The notes below the pieces were generated by a model that saw nothing but the letters and a program-made list of their open reading frames with translations, made no database searches and was not told where the DNA came from. This document shows positions 1 through 10,748 of a DNA stretch of 64,000 bases, in pieces. Every line of letters starts with the position of its first letter. Within the stretch, counting starts at the first letter, position 1. The position numbers and the translations under genes are program-made. The DNA is taken from positions 124,001 through 188,000 of the forward strand of contig NZ_JAYGHR010000061.1 in assembly GCF_034932365.1 (NCBI RefSeq), in the 5' to 3' direction. This stretch comes from Capilliphycus robustus (lineage in GTDB: Bacteria; Cyanobacteriota; Cyanobacteriia; Cyanobacteriales; Microcoleaceae).

Positions 1-732
1 TCAGAGATAATTCTAACTCTGGAACTGCCAATAAATCTTGAGTGGGGTTTGGTGCAATTCCTCCACGTCCAGTAATAATAAATGCGCTATTTCGACCTTT
101 TTGGCAGGGGTCTTGAGCGATTAGCGCCACCGGGTCAACAACGCTTTGAGGAAGTTCAACTAATCCCGAACTGGGGTCAATTTCTGAGTTCAGGCTAACC
201 GTTCCGCTAAATGAAGCACCGAGTTCAGAAGTGGCGGTAATATCACTCGCTAAGGTTTGTTGAGTACGAAATTGGGTTCCAAAAATGAAGAATTTCGTTG
301 AGCCGAGCCTATAAAACCACTAACAATCTGACCATGACGAGAAGTTCCAACAAGTTCTATTGTTCTAGCGTTAACAATTAAATCTCCCCCATTTCCTGTT
401 CCTGATGTATCAACAACCACGGCAAATATAGTGCTGGGAGTTCGAGCAAATTCATCTTCAGAAACCTCCCGAATTTCCGAAACGCCAATTAACTTAATTT
501 CATCTGCTTGAATATTTAATTCTCCGGCATTTCCCATAGAAGTAGTTTCTAGGCCTATTTGCGCTCCATTTTGAACGACAAGACGGCGAGTGTCAAGACT
601 GATATTTCCCCCGTCACCTTCAGCCCTACGTTCAACTAATGTAAACAAGCCACTCGGAGATTGAGTATTTGCAGAAATACCTGTTAATTCTATATCGTTT
701 GCTCTAATATTTAGATTGCCACCATTACCCAC
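1..732 (-). pseudogene. C-terminal fragment of a filamentous haemagglutinin-like (TPS) exoprotein
   Basis: Translation gives beta-helix style repeats (GNGGNLNIRANDIELTG, GNAGELNIQADEIKL, GNGGDLIVNARTIEL). Near 285 the frame shifts by one base. The continuation reads LASDITATSELG and then VVDPVALIAQDPC and FIITGRGG, a tail commonly seen in cyanobacterial haemagglutinin-like secreted proteins. The 5' end is cut off at about 732, where unrelated sequence begins, so the signal peptide and TPS domain are missing. The 3' end runs off the window. This is a remnant with a missing start and a frameshift. The family assignment rests on repeat style and the conserved tail motif. Confidence 0.7.
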
Positions 733-774
733 ATGATGGCTGAATCCTTTTTTTAGAAGAAAACTCAGCGCCGC

Positions 775-1149
775 TTAACCTTTATATTCTAATGTCAGAA
801 TATTCGGATAATTAACCACAAGATTAAATAACTTTAACCATTTAACTCCTATAATAATCTCAGGCAAGCTTTTTCCGACTTGCACCGGAATAGCAAACTG
901 TCTACCATCAATAATAATTAGACCATCGTAAATATCAAACCGACCCTTTCCTTGGGCTATCGGAATCATCACATCCGATTCACTTAATTCCCAATCGAAG
1001 GCTTCAAGATCTTGCTTATCAATGGCTAAATAACCTGCGGTAAACCCTGTATCTAAAAGTACATCGGTTGTCAAAATTTCTCCATCGGAAGTAACCAAAC
1101 CCACTTCAAACATTAAACCACCATCTTCTCGAAATTGTCCGTGAATCAT
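775..1149 (-). CDS. Retropepsin-like aspartyl protease family protein
   Basis: A protein of about 124 residues with a DTG motif in VLLDTGFTAGYLAI. It is followed by hydrophobic strand-rich sequence ending IIIGVKWLKLFNLVVNYP, the usual shape of short cyanobacterial retropepsin-like proteins with a single catalytic Asp. An ATG at 1149 is preferred over the upstream TTG at 1173, because the upstream gene ends at 1158. It follows the 117-residue gene by 8 bp on the same strand, so the pair is probably an operon. Whether it is an active protease, and on what substrate, is not visible here. Such pairs may act as toxin-antitoxin-like or housekeeping modules, but that is a guess. Confidence 0.65.
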   Translation of the reverse strand: MIHGQFREDGGLMFEVGLVTSDGEILTTDVLLDTGFTAGYLAIDKQDLEAFDWELSESDVMIPIAQGKGRFDIYDGLIIIDGRQFAIPVQVGKSLPEIIIGVKWLKLFNLVVNYPNILTLEYKG

Positions 1150-1157
1150 TGAATGTT

Positions 1158-1511
1158 TTAAATATTCCCCCAAGTTCCATCTTCACTATTAATTTTATAG
1201 ATGATCATTGACGAAACTTTAGGACAGTATCGCTTAATTCGCCAAAACAGATTCTCCCAATCTTCATCTAATAAGTAATAACCGCAATCGACATCGATAG
1301 CAATGTACCAGGTGGGGTGGGTATTGATAAACTGTTTCTGAAGCTTTTTAAACCGGGGGTATCCTTTTCGGGCTTTTTCTTCCCCTTGCGCTTCCCATTC
1401 ATCCAGTTTTTTCTGAGTATAACGGTCTTCTGCAAATATGCGTCCGCGTTTTGTTGAACGCTTATATTCAACTCGTCTTAGGTGTTCGGGAACTTCGCTG
1501 ACAATTGGCAT
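1158..1511 (-). CDS. Hypothetical protein paired with retropepsin-like gene
   Basis: A 117-residue soluble protein with ATG at 1511. The N-terminal half is rich in charged residues (YKRSTKRGRIFAEDRYTQKKLDEWEAQGEEKARKGYP split across the region) and the C-terminal half has aromatic strands (TWYIAIDVDCGYYLLDED). There is no signal peptide or membrane segment. It lies directly upstream of the retropepsin-like gene in the same direction with an 8-bp gap, suggesting co-expression. I do not recognise the family. The conserved-looking IDVD segment could bind metal, but no function is assigned. Confidence 0.6.
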   Translation of the reverse strand: MPIVSEVPEHLRRVEYKRSTKRGRIFAEDRYTQKKLDEWEAQGEEKARKGYPRFKKLQKQFINTHPTWYIAIDVDCGYYLLDEDWENLFWRIKRYCPKVSSMIIYKINSEDGTWGNI

Positions 1512-1613
1512 AATTGACCTGAAAACTCTAAACTAATAATATTATATCAAATTGATTGATTTTTTAATTCTTCAACCAACTTAATTTATATTTCATCACT
1601 CTCAGCGAGAAAA

Positions 1614-1634
1614 CTCCCATCTTTTTGACGGGAG
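1614..1634. terminator. Candidate intrinsic terminator hairpin
   Basis: CTCCCATC and GACGGGAG flank a T-rich loop. On the minus strand this is a stem of 8 pairs including one G-T pair, followed by TTTTC. It lies downstream of the giant adhesin gene and upstream of the 1511 gene, so it could end the adhesin transcript. The plus strand also runs into a T-rich stretch, so it may work in both directions. Confidence 0.4.
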
Positions 1635-1737
1635 CCATTTTATTTTAACTTTTTGGGGACTGTACTGCTGATACTCTTCAACGGTTATAGCACTACGCAT
1701 TATGGTTAGGACATTAGTAAAAGCGAAAAGTTGAGGC

Positions 1738-1806
1738 AGTGCGGTCTTGGGGTCCCCCCAAGTAGAGCAACTGCCGTGGCGGTGTCGGTTTCCGTCCCGC
1801 CAAACT
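1738..1806 (+). repeat. Dispersed GC-rich repeat, copy 1
   Basis: GC-rich stretch with GGTCTTGGGGTCCCCCCAAG and a GGTTTCCGTCCCGCC tail. A diverged inverted relative occurs at about 19945-20035, inside the CAST left end region. Dispersed repeats of this style are common in filamentous cyanobacteria. The adjoining 1845-1870 stretch is a TTGCCTC heptamer tract. The rest of the 1512-1892 gap contains no gene that I can support. Confidence 0.4.
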
Positions 1807-1892
1807 TTTTAAGAAGCTGAAAATCTTTTCTAGTCTCACTTTTGCCTTTTGCCTCTTGCCTCTTGCCTAGCGCGTAGCGCTATATTACCTCA

Positions 1893-4800
1893 TCAGACGA
1901 AAGTGAAGTAATCTTCTTCTAGATTGGGGAATGGAGTGCCTTGAATCATAGCAACTAATTCTTCTTGTTCTCCATTAATCCAGTAAAGGGAAGCACCAAA
2001 AGGTAAGCCGTCGGGTTGATCTCCTAAGCGATAATCCTGACGATTTCCATGCAACTGAATCGTATCATTTTCGGCATCAAAATCGACGATGAGAGCATAA
2101 TCACCAAAACCGGGATTAGTCGTATTGTCATTGTAATAGAATTGGAGATCATCACCTAAAACGAAGGTATCAGCACCTTCTCCGCCTTGGAGAGTATCAA
2201 TTTCCCCAACTCCTGGATTGTTGGTTTCGGGATTTACCCCAGTTAGAATATCTTCTCCATTATCTCCCCAGAGTTCATCGTTGCCGCGATCGCCAATCAG
2301 AGTATCATTATCTTTACCGCCATGTAGGGTATCATCTCCTTCACCGCCTTCAAGGAAGTCATCGCCTTGGTTTCCATTCAACCAGTCGTTTCCTGCGTCG
2401 CCAGAGAGATGATCTTGTGCTTCAAGTCCAAAGATGAAATCATTTCCTCCATCTCCATTGAGGATGTCACTGTCCTCTGTTCCCATTAGTTCATCATCGC
2501 GATCGCTACCTTCTATGGTTTGACCTGTGATCTTTTGGGGTTCAGGTAGTGTTTCAGGAGTGAGTGTAACGGTTGGTTCAGTTTCAGTATCGTTACCTTC
2601 ACTACCATTAATAAAATCGTTATCACCATTACCATTAATAAAATCATTATCACCATTACCATTAATAAAATCATTATCACCATTACCTTCACTGATACCT
2701 TCACTGATAATTCCAGCAGGTCTAACTGTCACAGTGACAATATTATTATCAACATTGCCGTTACTATCTTGAATCGCATAGAAGATAATGTCTTCTCCTG
2801 TAAAACCATTATTGGGAGTGTAGGTAAGGGTATTATCTGGGTTAATAACTACTTCCGCATTATCAGAGGCAAAAATATCTACAATTTCAATTGCATCGTT
2901 GTCTGGGTCGCTATCGTTGTCTAAAACATTTATCGTGACTGATGTCGCAATCTCAGTATCTGCAAAATCGGGTTCAGCGATGGGGCGACTATTGCTAAAG
3001 TCGGGACGGGTAGTCGGGTCGATTTCTTCAGCGCTTTCAATTTGTTCGGTAAGTTTTGCACCCGTATTTTTATCGACAATTGCTGTAATATTTCTCGAAC
3101 TCGTACCTAATTCTACTAAATCTTCTACTGTACCTTCTGGGTCATCGCTTTGGGCTACTTGCTGTACTTGGACGATTTTTATTGATTTTTCGCGGTCTTC
3201 GATAGTTCCATCGGCAGTAATATCATCAATGAGTTTGTTACCTTTGGTAATGATTTCTGCTGCACCATCAACAGTATTATCTTCTAATTCGGGAGCAAGT
3301 TCGTCGATAATTCCTGCTACTTGAGTTGAGTTGCTCAAGTCGAGATTTTCAGAGTTAGCGATTTCATTTGATAGCGCTTCAATAATTTCGGTTTCGTCAA
3401 CTCCCGTTACCGCCTCTATTTGAACGAGGGTATTTTGTACCTGAACTTGTGCTGCATAGACTTCTAGCCAGTTGGGGTCGTCGTCGGAGGCTGCTTGTAA
3501 AGCATCGAAGTTGAGCAGATCCACATCTTCTAATAGTCCTAATGCGCTTTTAACTCGGTCTTGAGCTACTGCGGTATCGGTAGATTCAGTAAGTAGACGG
3601 GAGATGGTTGCTAAAGGATTGGTGACTAGATGTTGGAATCCGCCAGCTAATTCGGGAGATTGTGCAACATCGACAAATAATTTAGCTGGTTCGACAAAAG
3701 GATCGAGGAGATTTGTGCCATCATCAAAGACAGGAGAGAAGAGTTCTCCGCGATCAAATTCTCCGTTGCCATTGCTGTCTACAAACGACCATCGATCTAC
3801 GGGCGTACTTTCAAGCACTACTTGTTCTAGTTCGTCTAATTCTAAGACACCATTTTCATTATTATCTTCTCCTGGATCTAAGATACCGTTATTGTTATCG
3901 TCTTCTCCTAGTTCTAAAACCCCATTCTCGTTAAGGTCGAAAGGAGAAATTGCAACTTCAGTACCATCGGGATTGAGAGGAGAAGCGATCAAGAAGGGTT
4001 CATTCTCATCTTGTACACCGTTGCCATTATTATCAATAAAATCAATTTTTAAGTTGTTTTCACCGCTAGGATTAACAACAGAGAAGGGTTCGTCAGGATC
4101 GAATTCACCGTTAGCATTACTATCTACAAAAACATAATCTGGGGATTCTCCTTCGACGACAACTCGCACGTCTAACAGACCGTTTTCATTGGTGTCAAAA
4201 GGAGTAATATCTAGCTCGTCCCCGCCTGTTTCATCCACTAAAGAAGAAGGTTCATTACTATCTTGTACGCCGTTATCGTTAACATCAATAAATACATACT
4301 GCTTGGTAATTTGCTGTCTTTGTTCGGCTTCAGAAAGAAAGGTTTTACCTAAGATATTTTCAATGGCGAGATTTTTTTCAACTATAGTTGCTGTCAGATT
4401 AGCGATTGCTGTTTCGTCGAGATTGGTGTTCGGGTCTTCAGCAATTGCAACGGTTAAAGCCTCGTTAATAATAGCAGTTACAGTATCAGTATCGGTAAGA
4501 TCGGGGGCTTCTCCATTCTTAGCGCGGGTTACAATTGCTTGCAGAATAGCACTGGCAATTTGTGCTTCATTTACTGTAGAAGAAACCTCGTTATTGTCTA
4601 ATTCTCCGTTGTCATTAACATCGAATAAACGAGATCCATCATCAGCTTGAACTACTTCTAAATCTCCATCATCAAACTGTTGGTTATTATTGTTATCAAG
4701 GTAAATTAAACCATCTTGAGTCAAAATATTGCTACTATTGATGGTTTGTCCTGTAAAAGCTGTTGCAGCAATAGTTTGGGTGGCTAAAATAATCAAATTT

Positions 4801-7800
4801 TGCAGTTGAGATTGTAAACCCAATACTGATAGTTCAGAAGTTTTGGGGTCATCATTATACAAATCGCTAGTTTCAGGTAAACCGAAAACATTAATTACTT
4901 CTGCTTGTGCTGTATCTAAATCGGGTTTGGCGATTTCACTAATTAAGCTAGTTAAAGGAGTGGCAACGGTCGCATTGGGAGTTGTAATAATTGGTGCAGT
5001 TTGTGGTAACGAAGTGGAAATATCAATGCCGTTAACAATAATCACTCTACCTTCTTCGGGATCGATAACACCATTACTATTAAGATCGAAGGGAGAGAAG
5101 GGAATATCGAGATCATAACTACCATCGGCATTACTAATGGTAACGGGTTCGTTGGGGTCTTGAATGCCATTGAAGTTGGCATCAAAAAAGACCGTACCGC
5201 CAGAAATTACCCCATCTATAACGCTACTAAAACTATTGCCTTTGCCCCCGATACTAAATTCAGCGAGGGGGAAAGTAGCAATTCGTTGCTCGAATACCGT
5301 CCTACCAAACAAGTCAACTTCTGCACCCAAAAAGGCGTTAACGATACCGTTTAATTGGAATAATTCAAAGGGTGTAGTAATGCGCGAAGCAATCTCCGAA
5401 GCCCGCAGTCTGCCATCATCCGTGCCGTTAATTTCCCCACCATCAATCAAATCCAGACCGATAATCCCTTCTAAACCTCCTTTGAGAAAGCCCGAAAGAA
5501 CAACAAGATTTACACCCAATCCTGCTGCAATAGTAGCGGTAGCAACCAACTCATCGATATCTTCCCCTGTACCGTCTGGATTTTCGCGATCGCTAACAAA
5601 GAAACCATCGAGGACTCTAAAGGATTCTAAGGGGTCGAAATTATTAACAGACCATTGATTGAAACCAAAGGTATCAAAGCCAAAAGCGAGATCCAAAGCG
5701 ACATTAAAATCCCCTTCTAACAAACCGCTAATCGGGCCAAAAATGGGAAACCTTTGTTCTACGTCGAATCCAACTTCTAAAGCGGGAAGATCGTAAGTAA
5801 AGAGGGCGACATCTTTACCCAAGAGCAAGTCGATCGCGCTCAAGGGATTGTTAATTAAAGGAATATCGAAATTATCGTTATTAAGTATTCTATTGGTATT
5901 TGCTTTTTGGATATCTCCGCTACCATCATCGGGAGCATCATCGAGTTGTTGCTCTAAATCTAGTGCGGACTCGGTTTGATCTGCTTCAACTTCACTCGGA
6001 TCGGCATCGGGATCGCTAGGGTCAAAATTGCCCAACTCGAAAGAACCCACATCAATGAGAATGCCTTCATCGCCTGCGATCGATTCATTGAGAGCATCTG
6101 ACAGAGCGAACAGTTCGGTAATTTGATCGAAAGCCTCCTGAAAGTTAGCGTTGGGAGTATTTCCCGTCAATTCTGCAATACCGAGCGCTAATTCAATCAC
6201 GCTAATTTCACCATCACCATTATCATCCAAACCGTCCGCGATCCTAAGATCGTTGAGGATTTCCGTATCGGAGTTGAGAAAATCAACTATAGGACGAAAA
6301 GGATCGATGATGCTGTTAATGTTACCAATTACGGGGCGAGCAAAGTCGGAGAGAAAACTACCTAAATCTAGTTGCACGTCATTAAATGCGATCGTCGGTG
6401 AAAAATCGCCAACGGCTTCTCCATCTTCAAACGTAAACGAGCCAAATTCCCCAGCCAAATCGAAATTAATACTAGGAAAAGCAGTATCCGCTTGGATGCT
6501 CGTGACGGCTTTTAACCCCAAATTGGCAGTTGCCGAAGCACTGGGATTAAACAGGTTAGATATGTCATCAAAAGAAGCATTGCTAAGTTCTGTGCTAGTC
6601 AGGCGATCACCATCTAAATCTTCTTCTTCATCTGAATTTTCCCCATTATTTGAATCTTCATCATCAATGTCATTGAGTCCTAAAGTAAAATCAGCAATGA
6701 CAGCCGTGGGGTTTTCTTCATCATTGACCAAATCGAGTTGCAAAAAGCCGAGATTCCCCGTTGCTTGGAAATCATCACTCAAACCCAGATCGACTCCTGC
6801 GGTAAAGTTAGTTTTTTCTGTATCGATAAAGAAACCGAATTCTTGGTTAATGCCAAACCCAAAATCAAATTGATAATCAAAATCGAGATCGACACTACCA
6901 TCAACATCAATTCCCAATCCTGGCAAACCTAAATCCGCATCCAGATCGATATTGGCAAGGTTAAATTCTTTAGCAACTGTAATATCAAAAGTGGCTTCTT
7001 CTTCGGAGAGAGTTGCGATCGCTTCCACATCAACATCGAGAATCTCCTCAAGAGTTTCTTCCACTAACCCGCTAAGTTTCTCTACGTCTAATATTCCTCC
7101 TGTCTGCACCCGATTAATTAAGGTATTTTGGAAACTACCGATTAGATCTGGTGCGAGAGTTTCTAGAGAACCAATAAAGGGTAATTCAATGGCTCGAAAC
7201 TGAGCGTCAATCGAATCTTGAATCGAATTGAGGGCATTATTTAAACCCCCTGCTGTCTCGATATTATCGAAACTGAGTTCGTTAATGGCAATGGGAAGGG
7301 GTTGTACTTCTAATTCGTTGTAAACAGGATCGTCACTCTCAAGAATGTGAGCGATGTTTTGAAATTCCGTTTCTTCTACTTCATCATCTATCGCAGCAGT
7401 AACTATAACTTCTTGAGGAGTTGCAAAGTTTTCGGGAGTAAAAGTTATGGGTGCAATGGCTTCGATATCGTCGCTAATGCCAAAACTAATAGTGACATCT
7501 GCTGTGGGTTCGGTTGCTAGAGCAATGGTGTAGGTTTCCCCTAGTTCCCCTTCGGTTACTGTAAAATTATTCCCATTACCAATAACAATCCCAGGAACAT
7601 CATTTTCGGTAATATTGACAGTAACTTCATTAATGGTAATTCCCTGATAAGCATTATCGTCACTGGTTGCAGTATGGGAAATAACCGAAGTGCGGTCTTC
7701 TGTGGTTATATTGTCATCAACAGAAACCACTGTAATATTTTGCCTGATGTTGAAGTTTTCAGGAGTAAAAGTAATGGGGTTAATACTCTCTATCTGAGTG

Positions 7801-10679
7801 GTATCGGTAGCAAAATTAATGGTGACATCGCTAGTCGGTTGGCTAGTTAACTCGATCGTATAGTTATCCGTAGTTTGTCCTTCTATGAGGTTAGTCGAAG
7901 CTTGAGATTCGCTAATTTGCACCCCGACTACATTATCCGCATCATTCCTACCACTATCTTCAATGGTTAGTTCTGCTAATGTTTCCCCTAGTTCGTATCC
8001 TTCTCCTTCATTGAGGGTAAAAGTAACGTTTTCATTGACTTCTTCATTATTGTCATCAATGGGTCTAACTTCAATTCTGGCGGTAGTCGTACCTTCTGGT
8101 AAGGAAAAACTGTTGCCGATAATATCTCGCGACCTATTATTAGCAACTAAGACCAAGTTGTAGTCTTCACCTCGCGTAGCATCTCCACCGATAGTGAAGT
8201 TAAAGATGGTATCCTCGTCATCATTCTCGCCATTACTGAGTAAGGGATTGGAGAAATTAAGCTGGAAAACACCGGGGTTAGAATCAGTTTCAGTAGCATT
8301 ATCTCCTGCAACAACATCAATTATCGGGGGACTGTCATTATCAATAATATTGGCAGTTATGGTATTTCCGCCACCACCATACTCTTCACTCTCGTTGAGA
8401 GTAATTTCTACTGTCTCATTTCCTTCAGCAGCCGAATCATCAAAATCGGGAATCCCCCCCGTAATTCCTGTGGCATCTAGTTTAACCACAACTTGTTCTT
8501 CACCAGAAATATCTAGGAAAAAACTACCAGCTTCATCGGTAAATATCGGCTCATCGTCGGTATTGAGAAACCTATAATCTGTATCTAGTTCGGCTGTTCC
8601 CCCAGTAACGCTAAAGCTTAACTGACGACCTTCAGGAGCATTCGGGTCTAAATTAAAGATAAACTGACCGTTACTCTCCCCTTCTACTGCATCTGTCCCA
8701 TCAAGGCTAATATCTGGTTCGTCGTCCACAATAGCCAATTCAGCAGAAATAGAAGCACCTAGATTGTAAAGTGGGGAATCTTCCAAGGTGACAATGATAT
8801 TTTCATCGGGATCGAAAATGCGATCGTCAATTACTTCAATCTCGATAGAACCTTGTGTTGCTCCCACAGGAATTGTAACGCTACTGGGAATTTCAAAATC
8901 TTCGCCATTGGTAGCTGTTCCCGTAACGGTGTAGCTAACTATTAAATCTATGGGTAAGCTTGCATCCAGGGAAAGATTGAAAGAACCGCTCTGTGTAATT
9001 TCTGATAAATTATCGACCGGTGCGATATTAATTGTGGGCAGAATAAAATTGCTGATGTCACCAAAGACGCGACCATTATCTAGGTTATTTCCCGTGGCAA
9101 TATTGGTATTAGCCTGAGAAACGGTAGCATTATCCCTGACAAAAATGTCACTACCTTTTGCCTGACCGTTATTCCCACCTGCACCTCCCGCAGTTGAGTT
9201 ACCAGAAAAATTGCTATTGAGCAAGATTAACTCAGCTTCATTTTGGACGAAGATAGCACCACCGAGTCCAGCACCACCGCCACCACGACCACCAAGCCCA
9301 GGATTTCCCGAACCTGTTGCGACATCAGCACCGTCACCGCCATCACCACCAAATGCTCCGCCATTACCGCCGTCGCCTCCCAATGCCGTTCTTCTTCTTC
9401 TTCTTCGCCTATTAGGATTTGCTCCAGCACCGCCACCGCCACCGCCACCAGCGCCGAAACCACCATCACCACCATCACCACCAAAACCACCCCTGCCTTC
9501 TATCAATCCACCAGATTCGCCGCCTCCTCCGCCGCCTCCGCCGCCGCCGCCATTGCCAAAGCTACCATTATCACCATTATCACCACTACCGCCACTATTA
9601 CCATTTCCCGTTCCACCATTACCTGCCGTTCCACCATCAGCAGCAGTTCTGTTGTTAAAAGCAGTACCATTTACATTGGCAATTCCCCCGCTAAGTCCAT
9701 CTGTACCTCGGCTCTCAACGCTGCCACCTCCTGCTCCACTTCCGCCATTGCCACCAACGGCACTATTGTCAGTAAACTCAACATTATTAGCAATTACCGT
9801 ACCGTTGTTAATAAATAAAGCACCACCAGCACCTAAGCCACCGCCTCCTGCTCTTCCTCCATTACTACCCCTTGCATTACCATCTGTTAAGGAAAGATCG
9901 GATAAGATTATTTGGGTAGCGTCGGTTTCGCCATTAATTGCTACAATCTGATGTTGGTTCGAGCCATTAATTACAAGGCCGTTACCTCGGATATCAACAT
10001 CCTCGCTAATAGTTGGCAGGCTATCAGTTAAATTGATAGTTAAACCTTCATCTACTTGGATGATGTCTCTTGTCCCGCCATTATTATTGTTTTCCGCATC
10101 TAGAATGGCTTGTCGTAAAGAACCCGCACCACTATTATTAGCGTTAGTAACTGTAAAAGTCTGCAATACAGAATTAAACGCAGACATTGCCTCAACTTGA
10201 AACGCTAGAGGTGATTCGATAAATCCCGTCGTAGCTTCTAATACCCAGTCTCCCCCCAGATCGCTATTACCGGTCAAATCTTCAGAAGCAGCAATATCTG
10301 CTGCGGTAATCTCTCCTAAGCGATTAATAAAAGCTTGTCCTTGTTCGCCTTCTGCGACATTACAACCATATAAAAGAATATCACCATTTTCACTTAGGGC
10401 TTTTCCCCACTGTTGCAATTGGTTTTCATAGCTCTCAATATTACCATTATCTAGGCTGCTATTCCCCAACTGTAAAACGCCTGAATCTCCGTGAGAAAGA
10501 ATTTGTACGCTATCTAAATTATCGTAGTTAGCTAATACTTCAGTAATTTGCTCGACACCATTGCGGTTGGAATCCAAGATCACTACTTTTGTCTCTGGTT
10601 CGACGCTGTTAACTAGAGATTGGTAGTCAGCAATATTGCTATCAACAAAAATGACGGAAAAGGGAGCGTTAATTATCAT
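1893..10679 (-). CDS. Giant DUF4347 / Calx-beta / RTX-repeat surface adhesin
   Basis: About 2928 residues from ATG 10679; an upstream TTG at 10760 is possible. The N-terminus carries a DUF4347 domain (VILDSNRNGVEQI, ILSHGDSGVLQLG, LYGCNVAEG), typical of large cyanobacterial exoproteins. Next come a parallel-beta-helix-like region with a very Gly/Asn-rich stretch and a run of eight arginines, then several Calx-beta domains (DEEPDISL-type, YTIALATEPTADVTISF). A long aspartate-rich part follows with EF-hand-like loops (FVDSNANGEFDPDEPF). The C-terminus has RTX nonapeptides (GGEGDDTLHGGKDNDTLIG) before a short tail, suggesting calcium-dependent folding and type I secretion. The likely role is cell-surface adhesion or a matrix component. 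The reading frame is intact over 8.8 kb. Confidence 0.85.
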   Translation of the reverse strand: MIINAPFSVIFVDSNIADYQSLVNSVEPETKVVILDSNRNGVEQITEVLANYDNLDSVQILSHGDSGVLQLGNSSLDNGNIESYENQLQQWGKALSENGDILLYGCNVAEGEQGQAFINRLGEITAADIAASEDLTGNSDLGGDWVLEATTGFIESPLAFQVEAMSAFNSVLQTFTVTNANNSGAGSLRQAILDAENNNNGGTRDIIQVDEGLTINLTDSLPTISEDVDIRGNGLVINGSNQHQIVAINGETDATQIILSDLSLTDGNARGSNGGRAGGGGLGAGGALFINNGTVIANNVEFTDNSAVGGNGGSGAGGGSVESRGTDGLSGGIANVNGTAFNNRTAADGGTAGNGGTGNGNSGGSGDNGDNGSFGNGGGGGGGGGGGESGGLIEGRGGFGGDGGDGGFGAGGGGGGGAGANPNRRRRRRRTALGGDGGNGGAFGGDGGDGADVATGSGNPGLGGRGGGGAGLGGAIFVQNEAELILLNSNFSGNSTAGGAGGNNGQAKGSDIFVRDNATVSQANTNIATGNNLDNGRVFGDISNFILPTINIAPVDNLSEITQSGSFNLSLDASLPIDLIVSYTVTGTATNGEDFEIPSSVTIPVGATQGSIEIEVIDDRIFDPDENIIVTLEDSPLYNLGASISAELAIVDDEPDISLDGTDAVEGESNGQFIFNLDPNAPEGRQLSFSVTGGTAELDTDYRFLNTDDEPIFTDEAGSFFLDISGEEQVVVKLDATGITGGIPDFDDSAAEGNETVEITLNESEEYGGGGNTITANIIDNDSPPIIDVVAGDNATETDSNPGVFQLNFSNPLLSNGENDDEDTIFNFTIGGDATRGEDYNLVLVANNRSRDIIGNSFSLPEGTTTARIEVRPIDDNNEEVNENVTFTLNEGEGYELGETLAELTIEDSGRNDADNVVGVQISESQASTNLIEGQTTDNYTIELTSQPTSDVTINFATDTTQIESINPITFTPENFNIRQNITVVSVDDNITTEDRTSVISHTATSDDNAYQGITINEVTVNITENDVPGIVIGNGNNFTVTEGELGETYTIALATEPTADVTISFGISDDIEAIAPITFTPENFATPQEVIVTAAIDDEVEETEFQNIAHILESDDPVYNELEVQPLPIAINELSFDNIETAGGLNNALNSIQDSIDAQFRAIELPFIGSLETLAPDLIGSFQNTLINRVQTGGILDVEKLSGLVEETLEEILDVDVEAIATLSEEEATFDITVAKEFNLANIDLDADLGLPGLGIDVDGSVDLDFDYQFDFGFGINQEFGFFIDTEKTNFTAGVDLGLSDDFQATGNLGFLQLDLVNDEENPTAVIADFTLGLNDIDDEDSNNGENSDEEEDLDGDRLTSTELSNASFDDISNLFNPSASATANLGLKAVTSIQADTAFPSINFDLAGEFGSFTFEDGEAVGDFSPTIAFNDVQLDLGSFLSDFARPVIGNINSIIDPFRPIVDFLNSDTEILNDLRIADGLDDNGDGEISVIELALGIAELTGNTPNANFQEAFDQITELFALSDALNESIAGDEGILIDVGSFELGNFDPSDPDADPSEVEADQTESALDLEQQLDDAPDDGSGDIQKANTNRILNNDNFDIPLINNPLSAIDLLLGKDVALFTYDLPALEVGFDVEQRFPIFGPISGLLEGDFNVALDLAFGFDTFGFNQWSVNNFDPLESFRVLDGFFVSDRENPDGTGEDIDELVATATIAAGLGVNLVVLSGFLKGGLEGIIGLDLIDGGEINGTDDGRLRASEIASRITTPFELFQLNGIVNAFLGAEVDLFGRTVFEQRIATFPLAEFSIGGKGNSFSSVIDGVISGGTVFFDANFNGIQDPNEPVTISNADGSYDLDIPFSPFDLNSNGVIDPEEGRVIIVNGIDISTSLPQTAPIITTPNATVATPLTSLISEIAKPDLDTAQAEVINVFGLPETSDLYNDDPKTSELSVLGLQSQLQNLIILATQTIAATAFTGQTINSSNILTQDGLIYLDNNNNQQFDDGDLEVVQADDGSRLFDVNDNGELDNNEVSSTVNEAQIASAILQAIVTRAKNGEAPDLTDTDTVTAIINEALTVAIAEDPNTNLDETAIANLTATIVEKNLAIENILGKTFLSEAEQRQQITKQYVFIDVNDNGVQDSNEPSSLVDETGGDELDITPFDTNENGLLDVRVVVEGESPDYVFVDSNANGEFDPDEPFSVVNPSGENNLKIDFIDNNGNGVQDENEPFLIASPLNPDGTEVAISPFDLNENGVLELGEDDNNNGILDPGEDNNENGVLELDELEQVVLESTPVDRWSFVDSNGNGEFDRGELFSPVFDDGTNLLDPFVEPAKLFVDVAQSPELAGGFQHLVTNPLATISRLLTESTDTAVAQDRVKSALGLLEDVDLLNFDALQAASDDDPNWLEVYAAQVQVQNTLVQIEAVTGVDETEIIEALSNEIANSENLDLSNSTQVAGIIDELAPELEDNTVDGAAEIITKGNKLIDDITADGTIEDREKSIKIVQVQQVAQSDDPEGTVEDLVELGTSSRNITAIVDKNTGAKLTEQIESAEEIDPTTRPDFSNSRPIAEPDFADTEIATSVTINVLDNDSDPDNDAIEIVDIFASDNAEVVINPDNTLTYTPNNGFTGEDIIFYAIQDSNGNVDNNIVTVTVRPAGIISEGISEGNGDNDFINGNGDNDFINGNGDNDFINGSEGNDTETEPTVTLTPETLPEPQKITGQTIEGSDRDDELMGTEDSDILNGDGGNDFIFGLEAQDHLSGDAGNDWLNGNQGDDFLEGGEGDDTLHGGKDNDTLIGDRGNDELWGDNGEDILTGVNPETNNPGVGEIDTLQGGEGADTFVLGDDLQFYYNDNTTNPGFGDYALIVDFDAENDTIQLHGNRQDYRLGDQPDGLPFGASLYWINGEQEELVAMIQGTPFPNLEEDYFTFV
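2603..2688 (-). repeat. 27-bp tandem repeat inside the adhesin gene
   Basis: Three nearly identical 27-bp units encode NGNGDNDFI three times in a row, just ahead of the RTX repeats. The DNA units differ by one base, pointing to recent slippage or unequal crossover that keeps frame. Confidence 0.8.
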
Positions 10680-10748
10680 CCTATCTGTAGTCCTATTTTC
10701 AAGAATTGCTATAAGAGGGTTATACGATTGTATTGACAAGCGGGAAAC

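Noticed and set aside
9211..9951. Long proline-rich plus-strand frame inside the adhesin gene
   Set aside because: It is the antisense of the Gly-rich region of the giant minus-strand gene; no start signal or plausible product.
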